A stretch of DNA of 23,236 bases from contig JACROQ010000118.1 in the NCBI GenBank assembly GCA_016214375.1, forward strand, positions 1 to 23,236, in the 5' to 3' direction. The stretch's first letter is position 1. Every line of letters starts with the position of its first letter. A program made the position numbers and the translations under genes. Below, piece after piece: positions 1-7,131 of this stretch. The DNA comes from Nitrospirota bacterium. Lineage in GTDB: Bacteria; Nitrospirota; 9FT-COMBO-42-15; HDB-SIOI813. The notes beneath the pieces are model-generated. The model was not told the DNA's origin. It saw only the letters and a program-made list of their open reading frames with translations, and did no database searches.

Positions 1-1715
1 ACAGCAACGGTGATCTCCGGTTTTTTTACCGGGGCAAAGGCGACAAACCATGCATGGTCGTTAAAACCGTGCGGCTGGTTTCCTTCACTCCTCCTTCCAA
101 TGACCTGTGCAGTCCCTGTCTTGCCGGCGATATCTACAAATGGGCTCCTGGCGGCTGATCCTGTGCCTCCGGGATCATTGACCACGCTGTACAGCCCCTT
201 TTTGATGACGTCTAAGGTATGCTCCTGGATATTGATCCTCTTCATTTCAACAGGCGGAAACGCGAACAGCCTCTTTTCCCTGTCAGATATTAAGGCCCGG
301 AGGATCCGGGGTCTTACAACAACGCCGGAGTTGGCCAAGGTATTTACGGTAACGGCCTGCTGCAGCGGGGTTACAGAGAGAGAACCCTGACCGATGGATA
401 CAGAGAGGGTCTCTCCGGGATACCAGCGCTCCTTCTTCGTCTCGATCTTCCACTGGGTGCTTGGTACCAGCCCCTTCTTTTCTGACGGGAGATCAATGCC
501 AGTCAACTCCCCTAAGCCAAACAGCGAGGCATACTTTGCTATGGTGTCGATCTGCATGCGGTTTCCAAGCTGATAAAAGTAGACATCACAGGATTCTGTA
601 ATAGCCTTGTGGAGGTCGACAATGCCGTGCCCCTCTGGCTTCCAGTCTCTGAACACCCTCCTGCCGAACGACATCCCGCCGTTGCAGGAGATCTTGTTGT
701 CTTCGCTGATATACCCCTCTTCAAGCCCTGCCGATGCCATGATGATCTTAAATACGGAGCCGGGGGGGTACGTCCCCTGGATGGCCCTGTTGTTTAATGG
801 ATGGGCAGGGTTCTCTGCGATCTTCTGCCATACCTTGGGCGACAGTCTCCTGGACAGCACATTAGGATCAAAGGCGGGATGGCTGACCAGTGCCAGCACC
901 TTTCCTGTGCCGGTATCCATGACGACGACGGCGCCCGGCCGGCCTCCTAAGGCCTCTTCTGCGGTCTTCTGGAGTCTAAGGTCTATGGAAAGGATGATGC
1001 TGTCTCCGGAGACAGGTTCAATGACATTTAAGACCCGTCTTTCATGGCCCGCGGCGTCTACCTCGATATTCTTTTTCCCAACCCCCCCGCGGAGGAAGCG
1101 ATCGTACACCTTTTCTACCCCATTCTGACCCACGATCCTGCCCAAGGGTTCCCCTGCATATTCTTCACCTTTTAATTGGGATGGAGTGATCTCTCCGACA
1201 TACCCCAGCAAGTGGGCCGCGAGGGAGGTGTTTGGATACTCCCGCCTCCCTTCTATGAAGATCCCTATGCCCGGGAGATTCCAGGCATGGGACTCGATCA
1301 GGGCCACCTCTCTCATGGAGAGGCCCTCTTTAATAATGACAGGGGAGAAGGGGTCATAATCCTTGCCGGACGCGATCCTTTCTTTGATATCTTCTGCAGA
1401 AAGACCAATAACCGGAGAGATCCGTTTTATGGTCTTCTCTAAATCCCTGACATCAGCGGCAACAAGACCGAGATTAAACGATGGGGCATTTTTGGCCAGC
1501 ACCTCTCCGTGGCGGTCATAGATAATACCCCTCAGCGGCGGCAGGGTCACCGTCCTGATCCTGTTATTTTCAGCAAGCCTTTTATAATAGGCCCCGTTGA
1601 TGATTTGCATGTGCCATCCACGGAAAAGGAGCATGGCGAATAAACAGATAATAACGGCCCGCAGATACTTGATCCTCTGCTGCAGTCCCTTGTTCTTGTC
1701 CTGTAAATCCATCAT
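1..1715 (-). CDS. mrdA: Penicillin-binding protein 2 (partial, C-terminus off window)
   Basis: Peptidoglycan transpeptidase of the elongasome; it cross-links new lateral wall in the periplasm together with RodA and MreBCD. The frame is open from the start to the window edge (571 codons visible). It begins MMDLQDKNKG, followed by a single hydrophobic anchor (about residues 15-33), then the PBP dimerisation domain with the typical LPPLRGIIYDR and GYVGEI motifs. The transpeptidase motifs are present: SxxK as PGSVFK with Ser320, the second motif as SCD, and KTGT as GKTGTAQ with Lys532. The end of the protein lies outside the window. The start is ATG at 1715 or the adjacent ATG at 1712; the upstream AGAGATAGAG is a weak SD. 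It is the last visible member of the mre cluster and is separated from mreD by a 171-bp palindromic element, so its mRNA must read through that hairpin or start within it. Confidence 0.95.
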   Translation of the reverse strand, partial: MMDLQDKNKGLQQRIKYLRAVIICLFAMLLFRGWHMQIINGAYYKRLAENNRIRTVTLPPLRGIIYDRHGEVLAKNAPSFNLGLVAADVRDLEKTIKRISPVIGLSAEDIKERIASGKDYDPFSPVIIKEGLSMREVALIESHAWNLPGIGIFIEGRREYPNTSLAAHLLGYVGEITPSQLKGEEYAGEPLGRIVGQNGVEKVYDRFLRGGVGKKNIEVDAAGHERRVLNVIEPVSGDSIILSIDLRLQKTAEEALGGRPGAVVVMDTGTGKVLALVSHPAFDPNVLSRRLSPKVWQKIAENPAHPLNNRAIQGTYPPGSVFKIIMASAGLEEGYISEDNKISCNGGMSFGRRVFRDWKPEGHGIVDLHKAITESCDVYFYQLGNRMQIDTIAKYASLFGLGELTGIDLPSEKKGLVPSTQWKIETKKERWYPGETLSVSIGQGSLSVTPLQQAVTVNTLANSGVVVRPRILRALISDREKRLFAFPPVEMKRINIQEHTLDVIKKGLYSVVNDPGGTGSAARSPFVDIAGKTGTAQVIGRRSEGNQPHGFNDHAWFVAFAPVKKPEITVA

Positions 1716-1725
1716 CTCTATCTCT

Positions 1726-1896
1726 TAGCAGGCTGCTGAAAAAGTCTGTCTGCCTGTCATCCTGAGCGAAGCGAAGGATCTGACTCCCGAGAGAAACAAA
1801 GGGTTATCAGATTCTTCGTCGCCTTCGGCTCCTCAGACGCTGTCCTGAACGGAGTGAAGGAATGACAGCTTGGCAGACTTTTTCAGCAGCCTGCTA
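1726..1896. mobile_element. MITE-like palindromic element between mreD and mrdA
   Basis: A 171-bp non-coding element with a perfect 23-bp terminal inverted repeat (1726-1748 and 1874-1896). The repeat begins TAGCAGGCTGCTG and ends inward with AAAAAGTCTG. The outermost TA on both sides is compatible with a TA target duplication of the IS630/Tc1 type (inference). Inside are two same-orientation hairpin cores (1760-1778 and 1843-1861) and a diverged opposite-orientation core (about 1811-1837), related to those in the element at 6721-6866. It abuts the mreD stop codon and ends 11 nt before the mrdA start. Confidence 0.8.
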
Positions 1897-1897
1897 G

Positions 1898-2392
1898 TTA
1901 AACGGCCCATCTTGAGACAGTCCTTTTCCCCCGGATGGTCAGAAACAGATACACGATCCCTCCCAGCGCCCCATCGAATATGGCCTGGGGGATGGCAATG
2001 TAGAAGAGATCATGAGGCAAGCGGGCCATCCCTAAGAAGACGAGGATCAGTAATGCCCCAACGCCCTGCAGCAGGGATGCGGCGAAGATCATGCCTGCGT
2101 GCAAAACAGGGCCGGGATTTTGTATCCACCGGCCAATCACACCCGCGAGAGATCCTATAAAACATTTTGAGAATACATTATAGTAGACCGGTCCTGCGGA
2201 CAGGATATCCATAATAAATCCGAGAGAGGCCCCTATAAGACCGCCCTTGATATCCCCCTTCAATATCCCCAGCAGATAGACCGTGATCAGGATAAGATCG
2301 GGTCTGATCTCATGGATGACAAAAGGGTTCAGGACGCTCCCCTGAAACGCTAAGAGAAATAGGATAAAGAGGACCCAGACCAGCGATTTCAC
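1898..2392 (-). CDS. mreD: Rod shape-determining protein MreD
   Basis: Small integral membrane partner of MreB, MreC and PBP2/RodA in lateral wall synthesis. The 164-residue protein is almost wholly hydrophobic, with about five membrane segments and the family-like stretch RPDLILITVYLLGILKGD near residues 30-47. This is the usual length for MreD. The start is GTG at 2392, sharing one base with the mreC TAG stop (TAGTG), with a strong AAAGGAGGATG SD upstream; this implies translational coupling to mreC. The stop codon directly borders the palindromic element at 1726-1896. Confidence 0.92.
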   Translation of the reverse strand: MKSLVWVLFILFLLAFQGSVLNPFVIHEIRPDLILITVYLLGILKGDIKGGLIGASLGFIMDILSAGPVYYNVFSKCFIGSLAGVIGRWIQNPGPVLHAGMIFAASLLQGVGALLILVFLGMARLPHDLFYIAIPQAIFDGALGGIVYLFLTIRGKRTVSRWAV

Positions 2393-3249
2393 TACCGCAC
2401 ATCCTCCTTTAAGAGCATCTCAATCTCAGGCGGCTGCGGGATGTTTAAGACCATGACCTCCCTTATCTTTGAGAGAGACACCTCCGGTACCAGCTCTATG
2501 CTGTGGAACAGGGCATTTTGGGGGCTTTCAACCCTGCTGATCCTGCCGATCACGATCCCCGGAGGGAATACGCTGTCTGTTCCGGAGGTGAGCACCAGAT
2601 CCCCATTTTGGATATTTGAATCGATCAGGATATAGTTCAGCCTTAAGACCTTTCCCTCTCCCCCGGTGACAATGCCTTCATCTCTTGTGCGCTGTATTAC
2701 ACCGGCGACAGCGCTATTTCTGTCCGAAAAAAGGAGCACCCTCGAGTGATGCCGGGCCGTCTTCGTGATCTTCCCTACGATTCCTTCGGCCGTGATGACA
2801 CCCATATTGGGCCTGATCCCGTCTTCTTCGCCCCTGTTGATGACCACGGCGCTGTACCAGTTTGTCGGTTCCTTGGCAACAATGGTGGCCACGGTAAACT
2901 CTGTATGGATGGCGTCTTTGACCTTCAGGAGCTGTGAGAGCCTGTCGTAGGCTAATGCCTTCTCCCTGAGGGAGAGGGATTCTGCAAGAAGTCTCTTGTT
3001 TTCCTCAAAGAGTCTCTGATTCTCTTCTTTCACGTCAACCAGGTCAATATAGTTATTCCACGTGGTGGAGACCCCCCTGAATATGAGGAAAAAGCCGGAG
3101 TGTATTAAATTGACAGTGGATGCAAAGGGTTTCTCAAAGAGATAGTAACGGGGGTTTTCTTTTATCTCCGGGGACAGGAGTACAAAGATCCCTATCAACA
3201 GGAGGAAGACTACCAAGACCTTTTTATTTATCACAACAAATCTAAACAA
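2392..3249 (-). CDS. mreC: Rod shape-determining protein MreC
   Basis: Bitopic scaffold protein of the elongasome with a periplasmic beta-rich domain. The 285 residues show an N-terminal membrane anchor (about 8-26), a coiled-coil segment (about 72-100, rich in E/N/L with ENQRLFEENKRLL), then the MreC core with NWYSAVVINRGEEDGI, GVITAEGIVGKI and SDRNSAVAGVIQ. The start is TTG at 3249, preceded by GAGAGGG at SD distance; an in-frame GTG at 3234 is a less likely alternative. It lies 11 nt after mreB and overlaps mreD by one base, so mreBCD is one operon. Confidence 0.94.
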   Translation of the reverse strand: MFRFVVINKKVLVVFLLLIGIFVLLSPEIKENPRYYLFEKPFASTVNLIHSGFFLIFRGVSTTWNNYIDLVDVKEENQRLFEENKRLLAESLSLREKALAYDRLSQLLKVKDAIHTEFTVATIVAKEPTNWYSAVVINRGEEDGIRPNMGVITAEGIVGKITKTARHHSRVLLFSDRNSAVAGVIQRTRDEGIVTGGEGKVLRLNYILIDSNIQNGDLVLTSGTDSVFPPGIVIGRISRVESPQNALFHSIELVPEVSLSKIREVMVLNIPQPPEIEMLLKEDVR

Positions 3250-3260
3250 GCCTACCCTCT

Positions 3261-4292
3261 CTATTGGGTAAGCACAGACACCTTCCTCAAAAGGTCAATC
3301 TCTTCCAATACCTTGCCTGTACCCATCACGACGGTGGTTGTCGGGTTCTCCACAGTGATGATGGGGAGATTGACCTCTTCCCTGAGGCGCATGTCCAGAC
3401 CTTTCAGAAGGGAACCCCCTCCCGCAAGGACGATGCCCCGGTCTATTATGTCTGCTGCAAGTTCAGGGGGGGTATTTTCAAGAGCTACCTTAACCGCATC
3501 CACAATGGCGCTTACCGGCTCTCCCAGCGCCTCGCGTATCTCGTCACTGTTGACCTCTAAGGTCTTGGGTATGCCGGTGATCAGGTCCCTCCCCTTCATG
3601 AGCATGGTCCGCTTCTCCGCTAAGGGGTAGGCAGAACCCAGCTCCATCTTGATCATCTCCGCCATGTGTTCCCCTATGAGGAGATTATATTTCCGTTTGA
3701 TATACGAAAGGATAGCCTCATCCATCTTGTCGCCGGCCACACGGACAGAGTCGCTGTAGACGATGCCTGCAAGGGAGATGACGGCAATATCCGTCGTTCC
3801 TCCGCCGATGTCAACGACCATATTCCCGGACGGCTCGGTGATGGGAAGGCCGGCGCCTATGGCAGCCGCTATCGGCTGCTCTATCAGATAGACCTCCCGT
3901 GCGCCTGCCAGCTCTGCAGAGTCGCGCACCGCCCTCTGCTCCACCTGTGTAATCCTTGAGGGGATGCCGATGATGACACGGGGACTCACAAAGGCCTTCC
4001 TGTTATGCGCCTTTGTGATAAAGTAGTTCAGCATCTTTTCCGCCACATCAAAGTCCGCGATGACGCCGTCCTTCATAGGCCTGATCGCAACGATATTTCC
4101 GGGTGTCCTGCCGAGCATCCTCTTGGCCTCAGCGCCTACGGCCAGGACCTTTCCGGTCTTTTTATCAATGGCCACCACCGAGGGCTCATTGCACACGATC
4201 CCCTTCCCCCGTACATAGACCAGAGTATTGGCAGTCCCCAGGTCAATCGCCAGATCCGTAGAAAACCATCCCAGGATATTACTTAGCAACGT
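3261..4292 (-). CDS. mreB: Rod shape-determining protein MreB (bacterial actin)
   Basis: Cytoplasmic actin-like ATPase that forms membrane-bound filaments and directs the elongasome. Visible motifs in order are phosphate 1 (DLAIDLGTANTLVYV), GIPSRITQVEQRAV, phosphate 2 (VVDIGGGTTDIAVISL) and the adenosine motif (GIVLAGGGSLLKGLDMRL). I place the start at TTG 4292 because GGAGGG lies 7 nt upstream and the product then begins MLSNILGWFSTDLAIDLG, as MreBs usually do. An in-frame ATG at 4304 would add four residues but has only a weak SD. With either start the gene overlaps the end of the upstream RDD gene, implying coupled translation. Length is about 343 residues, normal for MreB. Confidence 0.96.
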   Translation of the reverse strand, partial: TLLSNILGWFSTDLAIDLGTANTLVYVRGKGIVCNEPSVVAIDKKTGKVLAVGAEAKRMLGRTPGNIVAIRPMKDGVIADFDVAEKMLNYFITKAHNRKAFVSPRVIIGIPSRITQVEQRAVRDSAELAGAREVYLIEQPIAAAIGAGLPITEPSGNMVVDIGGGTTDIAVISLAGIVYSDSVRVAGDKMDEAILSYIKRKYNLLIGEHMAEMIKMELGSAYPLAEKRTMLMKGRDLITGIPKTLEVNSDEIREALGEPVSAIVDAVKVALENTPPELAADIIDRGIVLAGGGSLLKGLDMRLREEVNLPIITVENPTTTVVMGTGKVLEEIDLLRKVSVLTQ

Positions 4293-4788
4293 CTGTCCCT
4301 CCATCTTCTATGACCCATGTCTTAGCCATCTCATCCCCTATCCTTAACCCCTTCTCATTCCCTATAATAATCAATCCCTCTATCGAGTATATAATCAGCG
4401 TCAGCAGCCAGCCTATATAGGGTATGAAAAAGAGGATGTAACCGATACCCATAGTCAGGTTCCTCAATATGGAGTCCCTGTAGGCACACATCCCGCCGCC
4501 CTCTTTTATAGTCCGAAGCCTTATCAGTTTTTTGCCGAGACTCCTGCCGTCAAAGAAACCATCCGAGATCAGCAGGTAGGTCAAACCCGCAAAGAATCCC
4601 ACAGGTGACAGCAATTTTGAAAAGGCGGCCGCTACAATCAGATCGATAATCTTTGCGACAAATCTATTTAGGACACTCGCCTTGCTGTACTCAGGAGAAT
4701 CTTCCTCATTAGATTCCGGGGATTCCGGAGATATTACCTCTTCTGCCATGCCGGGCATCAGGGATAACCCCAACAAAAGTGTTTTCAT
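4279..4788 (-). CDS. RDD-family membrane protein
   Basis: A protein of 169 residues with an acidic, Ser/Pro/Glu-rich cytoplasmic N-terminus (about 15-38) and then an RDD domain: NRFVAKIIDLIVAAA (first membrane helix with the conserved Arg and Asp), GFFDGRSLGKKLIRLR, and a C-terminal pair of hydrophobic segments. RDD proteins are small membrane proteins, some linked to transport, but the function here is unknown. It leads the mreBCD-mrdA cluster and overlaps mreB. The ATG at 4788 has no SD; a perfect TATAAT ends 11 nt upstream and a second overlaps the ATG. The start is therefore either a leaderless ATG at 4788 or a later ATG (4758 or 4749). Acquisition of RDD genes next to mreB is not standard and may only reflect operon reorganisation. 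Confidence 0.8.
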   Translation of the reverse strand: MKTLLLGLSLMPGMAEEVISPESPESNEEDSPEYSKASVLNRFVAKIIDLIVAAAFSKLLSPVGFFAGLTYLLISDGFFDGRSLGKKLIRLRTIKEGGGMCAYRDSILRNLTMGIGYILFFIPYIGWLLTLIIYSIEGLIIIGNEKGLRIGDEMAKTWVIEDGGTDVAK

Positions 4789-4814
4789 TATAACAAAGTA
4801 TTATATTAGTTCAA
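4787..4814 (-). promoter_or_regulatory. Promoter of the RDD-mreBCD cluster
   Basis: On the minus strand, TTGAAC (4814-4809), a 16-nt spacer and TATAAT (4792-4787). A second perfect TATAAT sits at 4805-4800 with a poorer -35; it ends 11 nt before the ATG at 4788. The region overlaps the tadA stop codon. Transcription from the downstream box would start inside the annotated ORF and force a later start codon; the upstream box would give a leaderless ATG. Confidence 0.55.
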
Positions 4815-5293
4815 CTGGGTTGAAGGTTTACGTTTCTGCCTGGGGTTCTGCGGACTTCAAAAAAATCCTGAATGATCCTGCGGCACAGCTCTTCCCGGAT
4901 GCCGGAGACGATCTCTACTCCGTGATTGAGCGCCGGTTCCTGCACAACCTGGAATACGGAGCCGCATCCTCCCCCTTTTGGATCCATAGCCCCGAAGACG
5001 ACCCTCGGTATCCTTGCAAGGACGATGGCCCCGGCGCACATGGCACAGGGTTCTATCGTCACATAGAGGGTCAGGTCATGGAGGCGCCACCTTCCCAGTT
5101 TCATGGCCGACTCTCTGATCACGAGAATCTCGGCGTGGGCCGTGGGGTCATTGAGGGCCTCCCTCATGTTGCGGCCCCTTGCGATGATCTCATCGCCGCA
5201 TACTATGAGCGCACCTACAGGGACATCCCCTCCTGCCGCGGCCAATTCCGCCTCTCTCAGGGCGCTGTCCATAAAGGCTTCATGAAATGACAT
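4811..5293 (-). CDS. tadA: tRNA adenosine(34) deaminase TadA
   Basis: Converts A34 to inosine in tRNA-Arg(ACG), allowing decoding of CGU/CGC/CGA. The 160-residue protein has the zinc deaminase signature: HAE (in NDPTAHAEILVIRE, near residue 53) with the catalytic Glu, and PCAMCAGAIVLARI with the two Cys ligands near residues 82-85. The N-terminal VPVGALIV is also typical. The start is ATG 5293, which yields the standard N-terminus. No SD is present; a consensus promoter ends 9 nt before the ATG, so the mRNA is probably leaderless. The gene is divergent from rmuC and lies 22 nt upstream of the RDD gene. Confidence 0.95.
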   Translation of the reverse strand: MSFHEAFMDSALREAELAAAGGDVPVGALIVCGDEIIARGRNMREALNDPTAHAEILVIRESAMKLGRWRLHDLTLYVTIEPCAMCAGAIVLARIPRVVFGAMDPKGGGCGSVFQVVQEPALNHGVEIVSGIREELCRRIIQDFFEVRRTPGRNVNLQPS

Positions 5294-5299
5294 TAGGTA

Positions 5300-5328
5300 T
5301 TGAGATTAGAGTAAAAGTGTTGTAATGT
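5300..5328 (+). promoter_or_regulatory. rmuC promoter
   Basis: TTGAGA (5300-5305), 17-nt spacer, TAATGT (5323-5328), then ten bases to the rmuC ATG with no SD. Its -35 box overlaps the tadA -10 box and its -10 box overlaps the tadA -35 box, so the two promoters cannot both be occupied. Confidence 0.55.
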
Positions 5329-5331
5329 CAA
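5303..5331 (-). promoter_or_regulatory. tadA promoter
   Basis: Minus-strand TTGACA (5331-5326), 17-nt spacer, TAATCT (5308-5303). Only nine bases separate the -10 box from the tadA ATG, so the transcript would begin within about 4 nt of the start codon. It overlaps the rmuC promoter almost completely. Confidence 0.65.
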
Positions 5332-5338
5332 GAATAGT

Positions 5339-6688
5339 ATGGGGGCAATAGGATATACAATCCTTGGCGTTATCATCGGGGCTGTCGTCACGTGGCTTGC
5401 GGCATCTTTCCGACTTGGCCGCCTTGGGGGAAGGGCGAGGGGCGCAGAGGCTGTCATTGAGGAACTAAGGAAACAAGTCCAGAGACGAGAGGCCGAGAGC
5501 GAGCAAGTTAGAAAAGATATCGATGCAGAGAGACAGGTCAAGGTTGAGGCCTTAACACGGCTTGAGGCGGCCCAGAAGGGTTTTGAAGAACAGAAGGCGC
5601 TTATTGATATGATGAAGAAGGAGATGACAGATACCTTTAATGCCCTCTCCTCTGCAGCCCTGAAGAGCAGTAGCGAAGATTTTCTAAGGCTTGCGTCGCA
5701 GCACCTTGGAAATATCGTGACGGATACGAAGGGCAGGCTGGGGGAGCATCAGATGGCGATTGACGGACTTGTCAAACCCCTCCAGGAGGCGCTGAAAAAA
5801 TACGAAGACCAGATCAATGCGCTGGAGGCAAAGAGGCGGCAGGATTACGGGGGATTAGAAGAGCAGATCAGGACACTCACCTCCACCCATCAGCAGCTGC
5901 AGCGGGAGACCAGCAGTCTTGTCACGGCGCTGAGAAAGCCGCAAGTGAGCGGTTCGTGGGGTGAGCTTTCCTTAAAGAGGGCGGCGGAGCTTGCAGGGAT
6001 GGCCTCCTACTGTGACTTTTACGAACAGGTCTCGGTCAATACAGAGACAGGGCGTCTCCGGCCGGACATGATGATCCGGCTGCCGAACGGGAGGGAGATC
6101 GTCGTCGATGCCAAGGCCCCCGTCGATGCCTATCTGAATGCCATCTCCGCCTCCTCGGAAGAGGAGCGCCAAAAGGGTTTAACCAACTATGTCAATCAGG
6201 TAAGGACCCACATGAATGTCTTAGGGTCCAAGTCCTACTGGGAACAGTTTCCAAAGTCTCCGGAGATTGTGGTAATGTTTCTGCCCGGAGAATCGTTCTT
6301 CAGCGCCGCCTTAGAGCACGACCCTGCACTCATCGAAGACAGCAGCTTGAAAAAGGTGATCCTGGCCACCCCGACGACTTTTATCGCACTCCTCAAGGCC
6401 ATTGCCTACGGATGGCAGCAGGAGCAGATGACAAAGAATGCCCAGCAGATCAGCATGCTGGGCAAGGAATTATATGAAAGGATCAGTACCCTGGCAGGGC
6501 ATTTCGGGGATATCGGTAATGCCATTGAGAAGGCCGTCTCAGCCTACAATAGGGCAGTCGGTTCCCTGGAGTCCCGCGTATTGCCCTCAGTCAGGAGGTT
6601 TAAGGAACTCGGTGCCACAGGGGCTGAAGAAATCCCTGTCCTGGAACAGATAGACCAGAAACCGAGGGGGTTTGATATACCGCCTTAA
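5339..6688 (+). CDS. rmuC: DNA recombination protein RmuC homologue
   Basis: RmuC-family protein, a predicted nuclease-fold protein that limits DNA inversion at short inverted repeats; its biochemistry is poorly known. The 449 residues show an N-terminal membrane anchor (about 4-26), a long coiled coil (about 30-190, rich in E/K/Q/R), then the RmuC domain with KPQVSGSWGELSLKRAAELAGM, GRLRPDMMIRLPNGREIVVDAKAP and VVMFLPGESFF. The D-(x)-DAK motif fits the PD-(D/E)XK-like core. The start ATG 5339 has no SD and lies 10 nt after a -10 box, probably leaderless. The gene sits directly before a block of inverted repeats, and its TAA stop is part of a 26-bp direct repeat. Confidence 0.92.
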   Translation: MGAIGYTILGVIIGAVVTWLAASFRLGRLGGRARGAEAVIEELRKQVQRREAESEQVRKDIDAERQVKVEALTRLEAAQKGFEEQKALIDMMKKEMTDTFNALSSAALKSSSEDFLRLASQHLGNIVTDTKGRLGEHQMAIDGLVKPLQEALKKYEDQINALEAKRRQDYGGLEEQIRTLTSTHQQLQRETSSLVTALRKPQVSGSWGELSLKRAAELAGMASYCDFYEQVSVNTETGRLRPDMMIRLPNGREIVVDAKAPVDAYLNAISASSEEERQKGLTNYVNQVRTHMNVLGSKSYWEQFPKSPEIVVMFLPGESFFSAALEHDPALIEDSSLKKVILATPTTFIALLKAIAYGWQQEQMTKNAQQISMLGKELYERISTLAGHFGDIGNAIEKAVSAYNRAVGSLESRVLPSVRRFKELGATGAEEIPVLEQIDQKPRGFDIPP

Positions 6689-6711
6689 AATTTCTTTTTG
6701 ACACCAAAGAG
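6686..6711 (+). repeat. 26-bp direct repeat, copy 1
   Basis: Begins with the rmuC TAA stop (TAAAATTTC...) and ends CACCAAAGAG. It matches 7035-7060 in 25 of 26 positions. The two copies bracket the palindromic elements of this intergenic region. The copy contains TTGACA, as does the second. Confidence 0.8.
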
Positions 6712-6720
6712 TCGACGATA

Positions 6721-6866
6721 AATGTATGATGAACTCGTAAAAAGTCGCCAGAAGCACTATTTGTCATTCTGAGCGAAGCGAAGAATCTGATAAAACAATG
6801 AGTTATCAGACCCTTCGCTTCGCTCAGGGTGACAGTGAAGGACTTTTTACGAGTTCAGCAATGTAT
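6721..6866. mobile_element. MITE-like element with 7-bp target duplication
   Basis: A 132-bp element (6728-6859) bounded by a 19-bp terminal inverted repeat with one mismatch (GATGAACTCGTAAAAAGTC at the left) and flanked by a perfect 7-bp direct repeat AATGTAT (6721-6727 and 6860-6866), as expected for a target-site duplication. It has no coding capacity. The interior holds two inverted copies of the hairpin core (6767-6785 plus strand, 6811-6829 minus strand) separated by a short AT-rich linker with GTTATCAGA. The inner part of the terminal repeat (AAAAAGTC) is shared with the element at 1726-1896, the outer part is not. Confidence 0.82.
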
Positions 6867-6910
6867 AGGTTGCTAAAAAACTTTGTTGGATTGTAAAGCA
6901 TTATGCGCAA

Positions 6911-7035
6911 AGTTGACGCTCAAAAGCGCCCATATGCAAGGAGGGACAAGGATTTGAGCCGAGGCGTACTTCCTGTACGTTGAGGCTCAAATCCGAAGTC
7001 CTGACGCCGCAGATGGGCGCTTTTGAGCGTCAACT
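6911..7035. repeat. Palindromic repeat element with 23-bp inverted ends
   Basis: A 125-bp non-coding element with perfect 23-bp inverted ends (6911-6933 and 7013-7035), beginning AGTTGACGCTCAAAAGCGCC. The interior holds a second palindrome: GGATTTGAGCC paired with GGCTCAAATCC around a CGTAC-TTCCT-GTACG centre. It does not share the hairpin core of the neighbouring element and has no clear target duplication. Its right end is the first base of the second 26-bp direct repeat. Confidence 0.75.
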
Positions 7036-7060
7036 AAAATTTCTTCTTGACACCAAAGAG
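7035..7060 (+). repeat. 26-bp direct repeat, copy 2
   Basis: One mismatch (T to C at position 12) from 6686-6711. It contains TTGACA at 7047-7052, but no good -10 box follows at 16-18 nt, so I do not call it a promoter. Apart from the repeats and the rpiB promoter, I see nothing else in the 443-bp gap 6689-7131. Confidence 0.8.
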
Positions 7061-7113
7061 GGGGATGAGTTAGGGTAAAAAGCCCCGGATGCTATTTTTT
7101 ATATGGACATTTA

Positions 7114-7122
7114 TGTTAGACT
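7114..7122 (+). promoter_or_regulatory. Extended -10 element upstream of rpiB
   Basis: TG (7114-7115), one base, then TAGACT (7117-7122), nine bases before the rpiB ATG. The -35 region is only a T-rich run (7095-7100). The gene has no SD, so this looks like another leaderless start, with weaker support than tadA or rmuC. Confidence 0.4.
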
Positions 7123-7131
7123 GTATGGGTT

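Noticed and set aside
6730..6857. Intrinsic terminator for rmuC formed by the MITE
   Set aside because: The stem is long but there is no T-tract after it; any effect on transcription is possible but not shown.
7047..7075. Sigma-70 promoter at TTGACA in the second 26-bp repeat
   Set aside because: No acceptable -10 box occurs 16-18 nt downstream (best TAGGGT), and a nearer extended -10 explains rpiB better.
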